Position numbers and translations under genes: made by a program. Below, one piece after another: positions 53,483 to 64,000 of a stretch of DNA of 64,000 bases. Source of the DNA: Nymphaea colorata (taxonomy: Eukaryota > Streptophyta > Magnoliopsida > Nymphaeales > Nymphaeaceae); assembly GCF_008831285.2 (NCBI RefSeq), contig NC_045145.1:15746802-15810801 (forward strand), read 5' to 3'. The notes beneath the pieces are model-generated. The model was not told where the DNA came from. It searched no databases and was given only the letters and a program-made list of their open reading frames with translations. Numbering within the stretch: position 1 is the stretch's first letter; every line of letters begins with the position of its first letter.

Positions 53483-53870
53483 AGGAGGCGTTTGATTCAC
53501 TTGGAATCAATGGAATTTTAGAATCATTATTCTCATTCTTTAAAAAATGGCAAATGCATTATCAAACAAAGATTTTTTTTTATGGAATTATAAGCTCATT
53601 CCAGAATCAAAATTCTAGAATTATGATCCCACCCTAGGAGGTGGAATTATGATTCTAGAATTCTGGAATATCTTTCATTCATGAATTCTAGAATTTCAAT
53701 TCCATTTTCATCAAAGAAAATTATTTTTTATTCTAAAGTCAAAATTCCATAATATCAAACTAAAAGGAAAATTGGAACTAGAATTGTCATTCCAATTCGA
53801 GGTTGAGGCGGAAATTTGATTATGGAATTATGATTCCATAATCAAAATTCTGAGACATCAAACACCCCCT
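53483..53870. mobile_element. MITE-like element with terminal inverted repeats
   Basis: The left end AGGAGGCGTTTGAT and the right end ATCAAACACCCCCT are inverted repeats (12 of 14 positions match when the right end is reverse-complemented). The roughly 388-base body is AT-rich and packed with internal inverted words such as gaattctagaattc and ggaattatgattcc. It has no coding capacity. The TGTTTGA-type terminus and internal GGAATT palindromes fit non-autonomous DNA transposons common near plant genes. A target-site duplication was not clear, so the superfamily is left open. It ends about 440 bases beyond the stop codon of the MMD1-like gene. Confidence 0.65.
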
Positions 53871-54312
53871 GAATGTAACCGAATTTACGAGATAAGGAAA
53901 AAAATAAGAGGTTCTAAAAGCACGTTTAACCTTTAAAAGTGTGACCAGGAAACGAAAGCCTGAATGGCAATAGAAAAGGAGTTAAATTGAAAGAAATTCA
54001 AAGCTAACGTGCCTTTGTTATACCACTAAAAAGCAAGGCCAGCGTTTGTAAAATTTTCAAAAGAATTGACGAATTTGATTATCAACATAGAACAACAAAG
54101 TTAATAGACAACTTGCTTCAAGAATGACCATCTAATTCTTAATGGTCTTCGGTTTCAGTACACTGCCTTGATCTGTTACTCTCTGCAGTTAAACCCTTTC
54201 TATCTTTCTTTCATTTCTCTTTTGCGCTTACTTTCTTATGAGCTAATACATATTCTTTTCAAAGAAAAGTAGGTGATAAGTAGATTACCTAATAGCCTTC
54301 TAACATAATCCA
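53871..54312 (-). other. 3' flank and probable 3' untranslated region of the PHD-finger gene
   Basis: The DNA between the MITE and the stop codon of the MMD1-like gene. No gene seen. Confidence 0.4.
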
Positions 54313-57300
54313 TTACAGTAAAGTAGGAAAGAGCATAATGTGGTGCTCACATCGGCTGCACAGAAATATTTTTGGAACTTCCTCACTGTTTGAGATCTTC
54401 GCACAACGCGTGTGCTGCCAAACCTCACAGACATCACAACACACCATGCGCTCCCCATCATCTTCCTTTGCACCACAGGAGCAGTACAGTACGCGCTCAT
54501 CACTGCCACTTTCATATATCAGAGCCTTCTCCTCAATCCTCCCATTAATCATAAGTTTGCTGCCCGAGTTAACTATCTGGCAAAGCAAATCACTGTCCTC
54601 CGCATTAAAATCCATTAGAGATTCGGCTTTGAAGCTTCTTAAACTAAAGTATATCTCTCTGAAGTGTCTCTCAACTTCTCTCTTCAAGTCACCAACAGTA
54701 GCCCGGTGAGGAAGAGTAATCACCTCAAGTGGTAGCAGTTCCCTGCTCCTCTCATCCTCTACTTGCTCCTCATCCCTACTAACAGAAAGCGCACAAAGAA
54801 ATGTGAGTTTATCTCGATTCTTACATTCAGCACGTAATGATTCTTCACTGTAATCCTTAATTAAGTGTTTGGCATCAAGTATGGCTCTTGTAAGCCCACA
54901 GACAGGCCTGCATTGTCTCAAGATTGTGCTGTACAGGTAGAGCAGATCTCTCACAAGCTGTAAATGAGTGAGCCCAAGTTGAGACTTGGAGGAGACCTTC
55001 TTGGCATTAGGAGAAATGCTGTCAGAATTGTTAAAACAGTTGTTTGCTTCTTCCAAGCAGTATTCAAGCACTCTGGTCACCGGATTCACTGCCCGGCGAA
55101 CGACATAATTTCCAATTACTTGGTTTCCTAGAGACTTCAACACAAAATCAAGTAGGCCAGTGTCACCAATGTAAGCTCTGGCTGAATCTCTCACTTGCTG
55201 CCTTGAGACCCACTTGCTTCCATTGTTCTTTAGTGATTCTATGATCACTAAAGTTGCCATCTCAACTCGTTTGGACGACCACCGGCACTGGTTCATTGGT
55301 AGAACAGCATGTTCGATTTGAACCGGATCATGTACTAAGCAAGATTTCAGTTCCATGACATAATGAAACAGATGGCCTAGTGTTTGTAAGGAATCGCCGG
55401 ATAGCTTCTGGTATTTGGAGACAATGGTCAGGATATCATAATTGGAAACCGCAAGGGAGTTTGTAACTGAAGATAAACGAAAGCTTCGAACTGTTTCCAT
55501 CGACTTCTGGTACATCTCGTGATTGACACCAAAACTTCCCCGTCCAAAATTGTATCCCCATCTTCCAAACCATGGCTGACCGTAGGCAACTCCATGTAAC
55601 ACCCTCAAGTCCATTGATTTCTTCTTTGACGTATCATTTATGCTAATCTGTCTACCAGTGTCACCACTAACATGTCAAAGAAAAGAACATAGTTGAAGCA
55701 GAAAAGAACATTATGGAGCATCGATCTTCATCTGGATGAATGAAGTCATGTACTTCCAAATTATTATAAAAGGGAGAAGTGACCGGATAGGCCTGTAGGA
55801 GGGAGGAAATGCATCTGATTCTGAAACAGTATCCACATTCATTTCTTTGGGCCATTGTAGGTATATGTCAAACTGCCAAAGTTATAAGTATACTAGAAGA
55901 CAAGCCGAAACGGGCACTTCAATCAACTTGAACTAACATTTAGATGAATTTGTTGCAGAAAATGAATTATAGGTTAGACCTTAAATCACATGGGTGCGAG
56001 TATAGGTTTAGTATATATATATATATGTATATAGTTCAAAATAAAAGCAACATTTAAATAAAAAAGTAATATATACACCAATAGCTTGCAAAAAATTAAT
56101 GTAAACTGAGTTTGAAACAAGTTAAATCAAGTAAAAGTAGTAGTTTGAATGAGTTTAGTTATAAAAAGTACACAGGTATTCCAAGTATATGCTACCAACA
56201 TGGTAGCTCACAGGTTAGACTCCTGAACTTGCGAAGCGGGTTGTGTATGTTATACTGGTGCATGTGCATTAAAAAAAAAAAAACTGAAAAAAGTTAAATG
56301 ACTTAAGAGAACACTTTTTTTAAAATAATTTTCAAAATACCTCACCCCCTACCTTTTTTTGTTTGGGCTTATATGTATTGCGTGCACTGAGCAGCGCACG
56401 CAACTCATTCTCCTCAAACTTTGAGGTTGATTAACCGCAATCGAGATAGTCTTCAAGCGTTACTTGCTTGAATTGATACTAGAAATCAACAACAGGAAAA
56501 TGCCTCACATTCAATTCATTAATTAATATGATTCGTACCTTACTTTTAAGCTGGTGCAGATTCGATGCCAGAAGTCCATGACCTGGCTGCCACAAACCAA
56601 ATCAGACCCACCTTCTATGCCGTTCACGCATAGCAGATGACCAAACCCGTTGTAGTGAATCACTCCATGCAGGATATGGCCATGCAGGTCCAAGATATCC
56701 GCCGGCGGCCTGGTCGTCCTGCAGCCCACACCTGACCTTGGACGTTCGCGAGAACTGGTTGCTGAATGAGCCAAAGAATCCTCATCGGACTGGACAAGCT
56801 TTTCCATCTCCGGTGCCGTTTGCTTTGAAGGCAACACAAAGTGGAATTTCTTGCTGCACACCAAGTGATGGCCCCATCCTGTGATTCGGTAAACATTATC
56901 CTTGTTAAGTAATCGCTTTTTCCTAGTGAGAAAATGAGCTAAAATATCAATATCTTTAATGCGATGCTCACCACATTGCTGAAATTTGATTTAAGTTTTC
57001 TATCTCCAACACCTTTTATGTATGCACCTAGTGGCTTCGTATGGGGAATTCTTCGGAAAACTATAGCATAGATCAGAAGATCCAGATAGTGACAAGCAGA
57101 ACATACAATTTTTTTCATGACAAGGGGAAATACAGATGTATGCACCAACTAAGAGCGCGAATAGAAACGTATATATGCTCCAAATAAGAGCGTTCGCATT
57201 CATGGTTCCCCTTTAGTATGACCGTCTACACACGTAAACGTTGCATCATATGTCGGTGTGCATGTATTTATGTGTTTGCGCACGCATGAACACGTGCATG

Positions 57301-57669
57301 TGTGTAGATAATGAGTAAATATTGAATATTACAAGTCCTTCATCCATACCATTCAATTTTAACTATAGATTGTGTAAAAATTAGTCAAACCATTGAAGAA
57401 AGCATGAACCATTTTTCATGCTAGATCCCCCCTTACTTTCAGCGCAAGGTTGCATGAACATGAAACATGAACAAGTTAATTCAGGAGGCTCTATTCAAAT
57501 TATGGGTCACCGCCAAGTTTACTGTCAATATGGACCGTCCAACTTCCCAAGAGCGGTGGTGCATCGCATATTTATGAACCCAAGTGCCCTTGCAGCTTTA
57601 GTTTCCCAAGCTTGATTGTTCTTCACTTGTCCTCTTTGAGTTCTCAAATTGGTGTACTCTCACTTCCAA

Positions 57670-57700
<31 letters not shown>

Positions 57701-58126
57701 CATGAAGGTTCTCTTCAGCCCTCTAACCTACTGGATGCAGGAGTACTTCTCTTGTACCCCTTAAGGACATGAAGACTGGTTAGTTAGTCATATTCAACTA
57801 GCAAAGAAAGGAACATAAAAATTACCTATGTGTTTGCATTGATAGCAATAAGGTTGAGCTCTTCCCTCTGCTAGTGCTGGTCGTTCTTCAACAACGAAGA
57901 GAGACACATGTAATGGAGAACCATGGCTAACTTCGAATCGGAAAGACCACGCCCGCATCCCTTCCGTTCCATCATTCTCTTGGTGGCCAAACTCTAGCAG
58001 CGCATGGATGTTGTCATAAAATGGTCCTCGGAACTCAGCCGGGATCCCCGCATCGCAGAAACTATTGAACGTGAAAATGGTCTCCCTTCTCCTCTTCCTC
58101 AAACTCCCGGCGATGGTGGTGCACAT
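54313..58126 (-). CDS. PHD-finger protein of the MMD1 (MALE MEIOCYTE DEATH1)/MS1-related family, three exons
   Basis: Exons in transcript order: 58126-57826, 56878-56539, 55651-54313, giving 659 residues in frame with GT-AG joins. The N-terminus (TFNSFCDAGIPAEFRGPFYDN) is family-typical. A C-x2-C...H zinc-binding-like segment (C94, C97, C108, H113) spans intron 1. The block HGVIHYNGFGHLLCVNGIEG and the region MDLRVLHGVAYGQPWFGRWGY are family signatures. The C-terminal PHD finger has the full C4HC3 set: C604, C606, C619, C622, H627, C630, C645, C648. Known members are nuclear chromatin readers needed for male meiosis or tapetum/pollen development; MMD1 itself binds methylated H3K4. Which paralogue this is (MMD1, At1g33420-like or TIP3-like) was not decided. 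The ATG at 58126 is the first in frame; the frame stays open upstream without another ATG near. Length is a little under Arabidopsis MMD1. Confidence 0.9.
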
Positions 58127-60092
58127 TGTTGTAGTCCTCCCTGGAAAATCCGGTCGCCAGGCATCGGAGGGAAGGGGCCTGTGGTGCAGAGGAGACAAGC
58201 GAGCTGGTGGGGGGGGTGAAATAATACAGATGGCTCACGCCATTAGTGCCCAGTGAAATAAAAAATGGAGGGACTCACTGGAAGCATGAACTGCTTCAAA
58301 AAAATCCAAGAAGATTTAAACTTCGATTTGATAGGGGAGGAGCTCTGGCATTGCTGTTTGGACTTCCGATAAAATAATTGAGCCACGCTTTTGTTCTTGG
58401 CTCCCCTGCACATAGTTATATTCAGCTCAGGCAGGTCATGCATCCATGGACTCTGCAGATGGTCCATTATCTTAGTGCCGTTCAACCGGAGTCATTGATC
58501 TTGTAACCGTCTCCCGATCAGATCTCCTAAAACTTAGATGCGGTAGTCCATGGTAAGCCCACAGAGTTAAGTAGTACTTAAAATCATAATCCGCAAACTC
58601 TTATGTCTAACCATATTCATTCTCAATTATCTAGTCCCAAAGAGGATAGTATAGCTGGTTGGACTGACTTAATCGTCACAATTCGGTGGTCAGTTTGATT
58701 CTCGTAAATCTTATTCCTTTAAACTGCAAACACGATATTTTAGTTGACGGCTCCCTACCCAAGTTCTAAAACACCCTTAGATCCTCGAAACGGGAAAAAT
58801 TAGGAAGGCATCTTCTCAATTATCTTATTAAATCCCCAAATCCCTATTTGGAAAATTTTTGCAGATTTTCCCTGGCAAATTTAATTTTTTCTAATTGGCA
58901 GGTGGACTTTGGTCAGTGTACTTAGGATCTCATGCATTTAGATCTTTCATATCATGAATTGGTTTTGTGGATCTACGTGATCTGTGTGGGGGATTAGATC
59001 AGATTAATATGGCTGATCTGGCTCACATTTTTTATGTGAAAACATATTATGGAAATGGTAAATGATCTGGCATTTTCATGGCCTTGGTCACTGGTGAGTA
59101 CCAGTACCCTCTCGGTCCCGCGGTATCGGGTCATACTGAATGCAGTTGAGAAAAATTCAAATGGGGAAAAGCATGCACCGAAAATATCATGATCATAGAA
59201 GATGAAATGAATTTAATGTTTTTGTGGCGCCTTGAATCAGATCAAAGCTGGATATGAATGAAATTACGTGGAAAAAAACTGATGGAATTTAACTAATTAA
59301 TCTGATCCAGATTCGTTACTGAGATATCCATGCGCAGAACCAGATGATTAGAGGTGGGGCTGTTTAACATCTTCGGATTAAGAAAGGAGCTTAACGATGA
59401 GAAAAACGTTCCTCTTGTGTATATGAAGAAAAGAATTTTAGAACAACTACGTTCTTAATTTTAATCAATTGGCAACTTGGAGTTAATTTAGAGACGCAGA
59501 TGGTTCAGTTTGTGTTGGATCCAACCTTTACTGAATTCGACTTAGCGAGATTTGGGTTTGGATTCAGATTTGGAGTCTCTTTTCTAAAACCGGATTGGAA
59601 GCATGAGATCTGACATTGATATGTAATTGGGTTATATGGGTACTAAATTTCAATCAGACATCTATCAGATTCTGATCTAAAATCGGTTTTGAAACTACAT
59701 ATCGAATCCAAACCTGAACAACAATCTCATCTGAGTTCTTCAGTAACTAAATCCATTTACATCCCACTGAATTCCGATTTGTGTGGAGCGCAGAGAATTA
59801 GAAATATACGGTGTTCATCCCCGCTGACATTTTCCCAGGCACAAGGTCTGTGATTCCAGATTTGAGAAGTTTCTGCGTCAACGGTGAGAAAATGAGGATC
59901 AAGGGAAAGGGTTCCCAACCAGCGACGCAACGCGCTGTTACTCTCCCCATGGGCAGCCGTCTTTCATCGGTCACGTGGGGAGAGGGGAGGGTGGATGGGC
60001 AAGCAAGCGTTTGTTTCCCAGCATGGGAGGAATTTTGCGTTGGACATGTATGAAAACTTTTCCCCTGTTAATAACAAGCCGAAAAAAAAGAC
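58127..60092. other. Spacer upstream of the MMD1-like gene
   Basis: The first few hundred bases should hold the MMD1-like leader and promoter. The part around 59500-59780 is a decayed GGATTC/GAATCC-rich repeat like those near 25700 and 43200. No gene seen. Confidence 0.4.
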
Positions 60093-60194
60093 TCTGTGTC
60101 CCTACTTCAAAGGGGGGGAAAAGACGTCTATGTCCCTATTTCAAAGGAGGAGGCAATATGTCTATGTCCCTGTTTCAAAGGGGGGAAAGGACAT
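60093..60194. repeat. Three-copy 34-base tandem repeat
   Basis: Units begin tctgtgtccc (60093), tctatgtccc (60127) and tctatgtccc (60161), with an exact period of 34 bases and the shared core tttcaaagg. Units differ at a few sites. The array sits 100 bases beyond the 3' end of the tRNA gene. Confidence 0.85.
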
Positions 60195-60294
60195 TGGCAG
60201 GTATCAGATTCACGACCTGATCGAGATCAGTTGGCTAAAAGGTTTCAATAAAAAAAGAAAGACCAGAATGTTCGGAAGCTCACTGAGGTTTATT

Positions 60295-60366
60295 TATCAG
60301 AGCCAGGTTTCGATCCTGGGACCTGTGGGTTATGGGCCCACCACGCTTCCGCTGCGCCACTCTGAT
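60295..60366 (-). tRNA. Initiator tRNA-Met (CAT anticodon)
   Basis: 72 bases without CCA. The acceptor stem ATCAGAG pairs with CTCTGAT, leaving discriminator A. The A-box-like TGGCGCAGCGG and B-box-like GGATCGAAACC are present. The anticodon stem GTGGG/CCCAC encloses loop CCCATAA with anticodon CAT (plus-strand 60332-60334). The A1-T72-side pair and GGG/CCC anticodon-stem pairs mark an initiator rather than elongator tRNA-Met. No intron is present. A T-run on the coding strand near 60250-60256 can serve as Pol III terminator, with the shorter TTTCTTT just before it. Confidence 0.96.
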
Positions 60367-60400
60367 TTGTTGATATGCGTGCAACCAAATTTTTATAAGT
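60367..60400 (-). promoter_or_regulatory. Upstream tRNA promoter elements (CAACAA and TATA)
   Basis: On the coding strand the tRNA is directly preceded by CAACAA (60372-60367), and a TATA-like CTTATAAAAA is centred about 29 bases upstream. Both elements are known to help start-site choice at plant nuclear tRNA genes, which supports this being an active gene. Confidence 0.65.
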
Positions 60401-61626
60401 GTGTTTGAAACTCTTGCTTGTTTTGGTTCCTGTCCCATTAGTCCCATATTAAAAGAAAATTCAAAACCCAACTTCTTAATCTTACGGAAGCATCATCGAG
60501 GCTCCACCTTTCCCTGTGGGATTCGATATCAGATTAGGTAGCATTTATTTTGCACGTACAACAAGCTGGTCCGAATACCCAAACAAGTTCATAATAACAT
60601 CAATTATTTTCCCTGTGCGTGTCTGTGCATGCATGGGCCCCTGCTCTCTCTTGCACTTTGATGACGATGCATGAGCGCACATATTCACCACCAGGCCTCG
60701 AACACCATCTGCATTAATTTTCAACCATAAGATATGTGATTTAAGAAGCAATGTTTTAAAATGTGTTTTGCATTCTTCAAAAAGCCTTGTGCATTTGAAG
60801 AGCTTTTAATCGGAATCAAGTTATATAGAAAATCAAATTTCCCAATCCGTTGGATTAATGAGGAAAATCCAGTTTTGTATACAAGCAAAGCCACATATTC
60901 ATGAATCCCCACATTACTTGTGGATGCGTTTTCGTTTCTTTGAATTGATCACGTTCTATGGGAATATGTCAATAACGTTCTTTGAATTTTTAAGATTGAG
61001 GATTGTTCATCTATTTTAGAACTTTATATGAAAAGAAAATATATTGTTCTACTTGTAAGAAGTACCCTATATGAGACCAAGGTATAGGTCATTTGGCTTA
61101 TAACTTCATTATGTCACGTAATGGTGAATTTATCAAAATTCACGATCTGTTGTAATAATGAAGTTGTCAAGGATATAGTTTTCATTATTAGCATTAGAAA
61201 GGGTTGAGAATGGTGTGGTGTTCAGTATCTGTTGATGCTCTTATACAACTACTGGCAACGGGATCGTATGCAACCAAGGCCATTCATGAAATTATCTAGG
61301 TTAAACACATCATTTTTTTTAGAACAAATTTGGTAGCGTAATTTGGTGTTACACATGATTATTTGTGCTTCGTTGTGAATCTCAGGTACATTTATTCCTT
61401 TATTTACAATTGAATTTCAAAGGACGATTAATTGACTGATAATAGCTTGCTGTGAGGTGCTTGCTTGAGCACATATATTTGGAATTTGCTTGGTACTTGT
61501 CCAAAATAAAAAGATTGTATACATATAAGTGAGTGAATGATGCACATCATTAAAAATGTGTTTGTGTGCGTTTGTAGTAGTTTCGAGAACAAATAGAAAT
61601 TGAAATTAGTTTGTATATATATATAT
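60401..61626. other. Spacer, no gene seen
   Basis: AT-rich DNA with no supported gene and no repeat of note apart from the TA tract at about 61614-61632. Confidence 0.4.
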
Positions 61627-61719
61627 ATATATCACAACAAGTAGCAAGCACTATATTTAATAACATTCAATACAGTCGATAGGTTTTAAATATAGTGCTT
61701 GCTATTTGTTGTGATATAT
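61627..61719. repeat. Near-perfect 34-base inverted repeat (hairpin)
   Basis: Left arm 61627-61660 and right arm 61686-61719 are reverse complements except at one position (61641), which would be a G-U pair if transcribed from the plus strand. The loop is 25 bases. The structure could be a tiny foldback MITE or a young small-RNA precursor. The arm core tagcaagcactata matches no conserved plant miRNA that I know. Confidence 0.8.
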
Positions 61720-61723
61720 CGTG

Positions 61724-61860
61724 ATTCATCGCTTTCTCTTATGTTCTACCCTGTCCTAGGCTGCGGATGTGTGGGAGTTCCAAAGGGTCAAGATTCACCG
61801 CTTTCTCTTATGTTTTACCCTGTCCATAGGCTGCGTATGTGAAGACGTTCAGGAGATGAT
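61724..61860. repeat. Tandem duplication with 69-base period
   Basis: A unit starting attcatcgctttctcttatg at 61724 is repeated as attcaccgctttctcttatg at 61793, continuing through taccctgtcc and aggctgcg in both copies before diverging. It starts 5 bases after the hairpin. Confidence 0.8.
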
Positions 61861-62679
61861 GGTTCGTCGGAGCAGGGTCTGTCAGCAGAGACGCGCCGGA
61901 GAAGAAAGAATAGTGCTTCGTCGAAGCTATGCCGGAACACCAGTGACTCTCTCTCTCCTTCCTCCAGAAAAGGAGCCGGAAGCCGTCGTCGGGCAGAGAA
62001 AGGAAGAAGGTGGCATGCTGGCAGGACCAGCAAGTCTGGAGCAAGGAAAACTCGTAAGCCTCAGGGACGCACATCGTTTCCATTTCGCTTGTAGTTACGC
62101 CATTAGTGTGAAACGGCAGGCCTTGTTTCACGATTGCATCTCCCCGTAAAGCATCGCCGACTTGGAACGGCAGGACCGTATTTTAGTGTAATGCACTGAT
62201 GTCTGTGAATAATGAGAAAACGCAGGCCAGCTGCCGTGCTCTCTCGTTCTGCTGTACTGTTGTTGCTTTTTCCTTTTCTTTTTCGCTTGCTTGCTATTTA
62301 AATTTGTCTTAAATATCTCATTAAAAGGCTCATGTACGAGGAAGTGCATTTTTTCCCTAGTTCTTTCCGCGTAAATTTGTTTTTACTGTTTTTTTCGCTT
62401 GAGCGTTTGTGGGCCGCTGCCGTCCACATCACACGAAAGATGAACACCCAAATACTCGACTAAACTCTGCAGTTGAAGATCAGACGGAAATCCATCGATA
62501 TCTCAGGCGCACGTGAAACGTGTCTGTAAATTCATGGAAGTGGGCCATCCTTCTCTTCCAGACACCGAATACACATGGTGTTCGGGAGGACTTCACTACC
62601 CGGGAGGAGAAAGAAGGGAAGGGAGAGTCGACAGAAGGGAAGAGGAAAGAAAACCAGAGCGCGCGAAAGGAAAGGGGGA
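61861..62679 (+). promoter_or_regulatory. Upstream region of the aldo-keto reductase gene
   Basis: DNA 5' of the reductase start. The part at 61850-62120 is richer in G+C and holds overlapping frames on both strands without family motifs or convincing starts. The last 120 bases are purine-rich, like a leader. No promoter element could be assigned firmly. Confidence 0.3.
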
Positions 62680-62987
62680 ATGGAGATACCTGAGGTGACC
62701 CTTAACTCCGGCCATCGGATGCCCCTGGTCGGCATGGGGACAGCCGCGCACCCATTCGTCGCAACTGCGGCCATGAAATCGGCCGTGATCGATGCAATAG
62801 AATCCGGGTACCGCCATTTCGACTCGGCCGCCATTTACCAATCTGAGGAGCCGCTGGGCGAGGTTCTGACTCAGGCGCTGGGCTCCGGCCTGCTGGCCGG
62901 CCGAGAACACTTCTTTGTCACGTCCAAGCTCTGGTGCACCGACGCTCACCCTGACCTTGTCCTGCCTGCCCTCCGAAAAACGCTGCA
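62680..62987 (+). CDS. Aldo-keto reductase (AKR4-type), first exon only
   Basis: The ATG at 62680 opens on the family N-terminus IPEVTLNSGHRMPLVGMGT. The exon encodes 102 complete codons and ends CTGCA|GTAAGT at 62987. The retained exon shows three of the four catalytic residues: D48 and Y53 in GYRHFDSAAIYQSEEPLGE, and K83 in VTSKLWC. The catalytic histidine (usually in an IHWP motif) should lie in exon 2, which I could not find before the window end. Members of this plant group are cytosolic NADPH-dependent reductases of about 315-330 residues, including chalcone-reductase-like, galacturonate-reductase-like and deoxymugineic-acid-synthase-like enzymes. The exact substrate cannot be told. The frame is open upstream to 62575, but that extension is Arg/Lys/Gly-rich and not family-like. 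Confidence 0.88.
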
Positions 62988-64000
62988 GTAAGTAAAAGGC
63001 TCTTTAACTCATCCAGAGATTAATTTGTTTGGTGGTGCAGGTGATATCGGGGTCCATCGCGTTTCCGACCAAGTTTGTGTTCGGATCATGTGCGGGTTCT
63101 CTGTAATGCTCTTTGCCTGCTGAAGAACACCGCGATGATGTCTGAAAATAGCTTGGAACTTGAACAAAAGTAGAACCCAATGACGTTTTCAAATTGAATG
63201 GTTAAGTTTTGCTCCTTAAGATGCGCTTGTTACAGTATACTGGAAGTTCCCAGCAACATGTTTCTTAGAATAATGTCCCTCTCATATTTGTGGCCTCTAT
63301 ATCGTGTTTATATATGCACTGTTTTAGCTCCCATCATAGCATATTCTTAGAAGTCTCAGTTATTGCAGTAGCTCTGTTTCTTTTGCTTTTCTTTTTTGAC
63401 ATGGCCGGATAAGATGTCCGAGGGTTAGGATGGGACTGTTGACATGGCACTAGGGAGTTCGACTTCATATGTTTAGGTTGAATGAATCAAGAACAAAGAG
63501 GGGATGCGTCTTTTATTGAAACACATGCTGCTCAAAGAAACAACATTATTAACCGCATTAACAATGCAGCATCTTATTTTATAGTCGTAACATCTGATAT
63601 CCAGAAGTAGGCCTCACAGTGAAGACAATTTTCGAGACACAAAAGCGTTGGTGTAGTGGGACTGACCATGGCTGTCAGACTGGCAGTCTGCTGCTTTTCT
63701 AGATTACATCATCCTTGAAATTCTGTAGAATAATTTATCTGCAATTAGGAAACGCCAGTTGATTCTTGGTTGATCCACATTCAACAAGAATCAAAGCCGC
63801 ATCTTTCTACCAAGTTCAACATGACTCAATGGGAAAAGGGCAACCAAACTGTTCAGCTTAAATCTGATACCTGGCTAGCTCTAGAATGCAATGTCAACTA
63901 GCGTCCCAGTTTTGGTTAATGTCCATCATCTATTGAGTTGCCATCTGTCTCTTTTATGTGTCTTTGATTGGCATTTGTTAAACTGTTACTCCAATGTTTC
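62988..64000 (+). other. Probable first intron of the aldo-keto reductase gene
   Basis: Follows a canonical GTAAGT donor. T-rich sequence with no frame resembling AKR exon 2 through the window end. The intron therefore appears to be over 1 kb, unless exon 2 lies beyond an unrecognised rearrangement. Confidence 0.55.

Noticed and set aside
58127-58198. Possible N-terminal extension of the MMD1-like protein
   Set aside because: The extended frame begins at TTG, and its residues are not family-like. The ATG at 58126 directly precedes the conserved N-terminus.
61769-62149. 126-codon plus-strand frame and two minus-strand frames over the same DNA
   Set aside because: The plus frame opens with GTG inside the duplicated unit, all three frames compete, and none matches a family I know.
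62575-62679. Upstream in-frame ATG adding 35 residues to the aldo-keto reductase
   Set aside because: The added residues are Arg/Lys/Gly-rich, and family members begin at the IPEVTLNSG-type N-terminus given by the ATG at 62680.

Overview
This window is nuclear DNA from a flowering plant, or at least a seed plant. Four signs point this way. The genes are split by short GT-AG introns in AT-rich DNA. All recognisable proteins belong to plant-only or plant-typical families: BARLEY B RECOMBINANT/BASIC PENTACYSTEINE, class IV HD-Zip, INDETERMINATE DOMAIN zinc finger, and the MMD1/MS1-related PHD-finger family. The only RNA gene seen is a plant-type initiator tRNA-Met with the CAA and TATA upstream elements of plant tRNA genes. 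The spacers are full of long (TA)n and (GA)n microsatellites and decayed mobile elements. I cannot place the species.

Layout: an intronless group I BPC gene (872-1792, minus); spacer; a ten-exon HD-Zip IV gene (9180-12433, minus) that resembles the HDG11/HDG12 type; about 20 kb of gene-poor DNA holding two small TRIM-like LTR elements, a GC-rich island and microsatellites; a three-exon IDD14/15/16 (SGR5/LPA1-type) zinc-finger gene (32317-34748, minus); another gene-poor stretch of about 19.5 kb with microsatellites, an isolated G-box pair and a MITE-like element; a three-exon PHD-finger gene of the MMD1 type (54313-58126, minus); an initiator tRNA-Met gene (60295-60366, minus); several local duplications and a strong hairpin (60.1-61.9 kb); and the first exon of an aldo-keto reductase (62680-62987, plus) whose remainder lies beyond the window.

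Exon structures were built by hand from splice signals, reading-frame continuity and family motifs. All three multi-exon models sum to whole codons (733, 460 and 659 residues). The genes do not form a pathway cluster. Four of the five protein genes are nuclear regulators, which looks like ordinary plant gene order. The one plausible link between them is that BPC proteins bind GA-rich DNA, and GA/CT tracts sit in the leader regions of the BPC, HD-Zip IV and IDD genes. I found no CRISPR array, operon, virus or toxin system, and no clear new system. The least ordinary items are the two TRIM-like elements, the near-perfect 34-bp inverted repeat at 61627-61719, the exact-period 34-bp triplicate beside the tRNA gene and the GC island at 14.9-15.2 kb.
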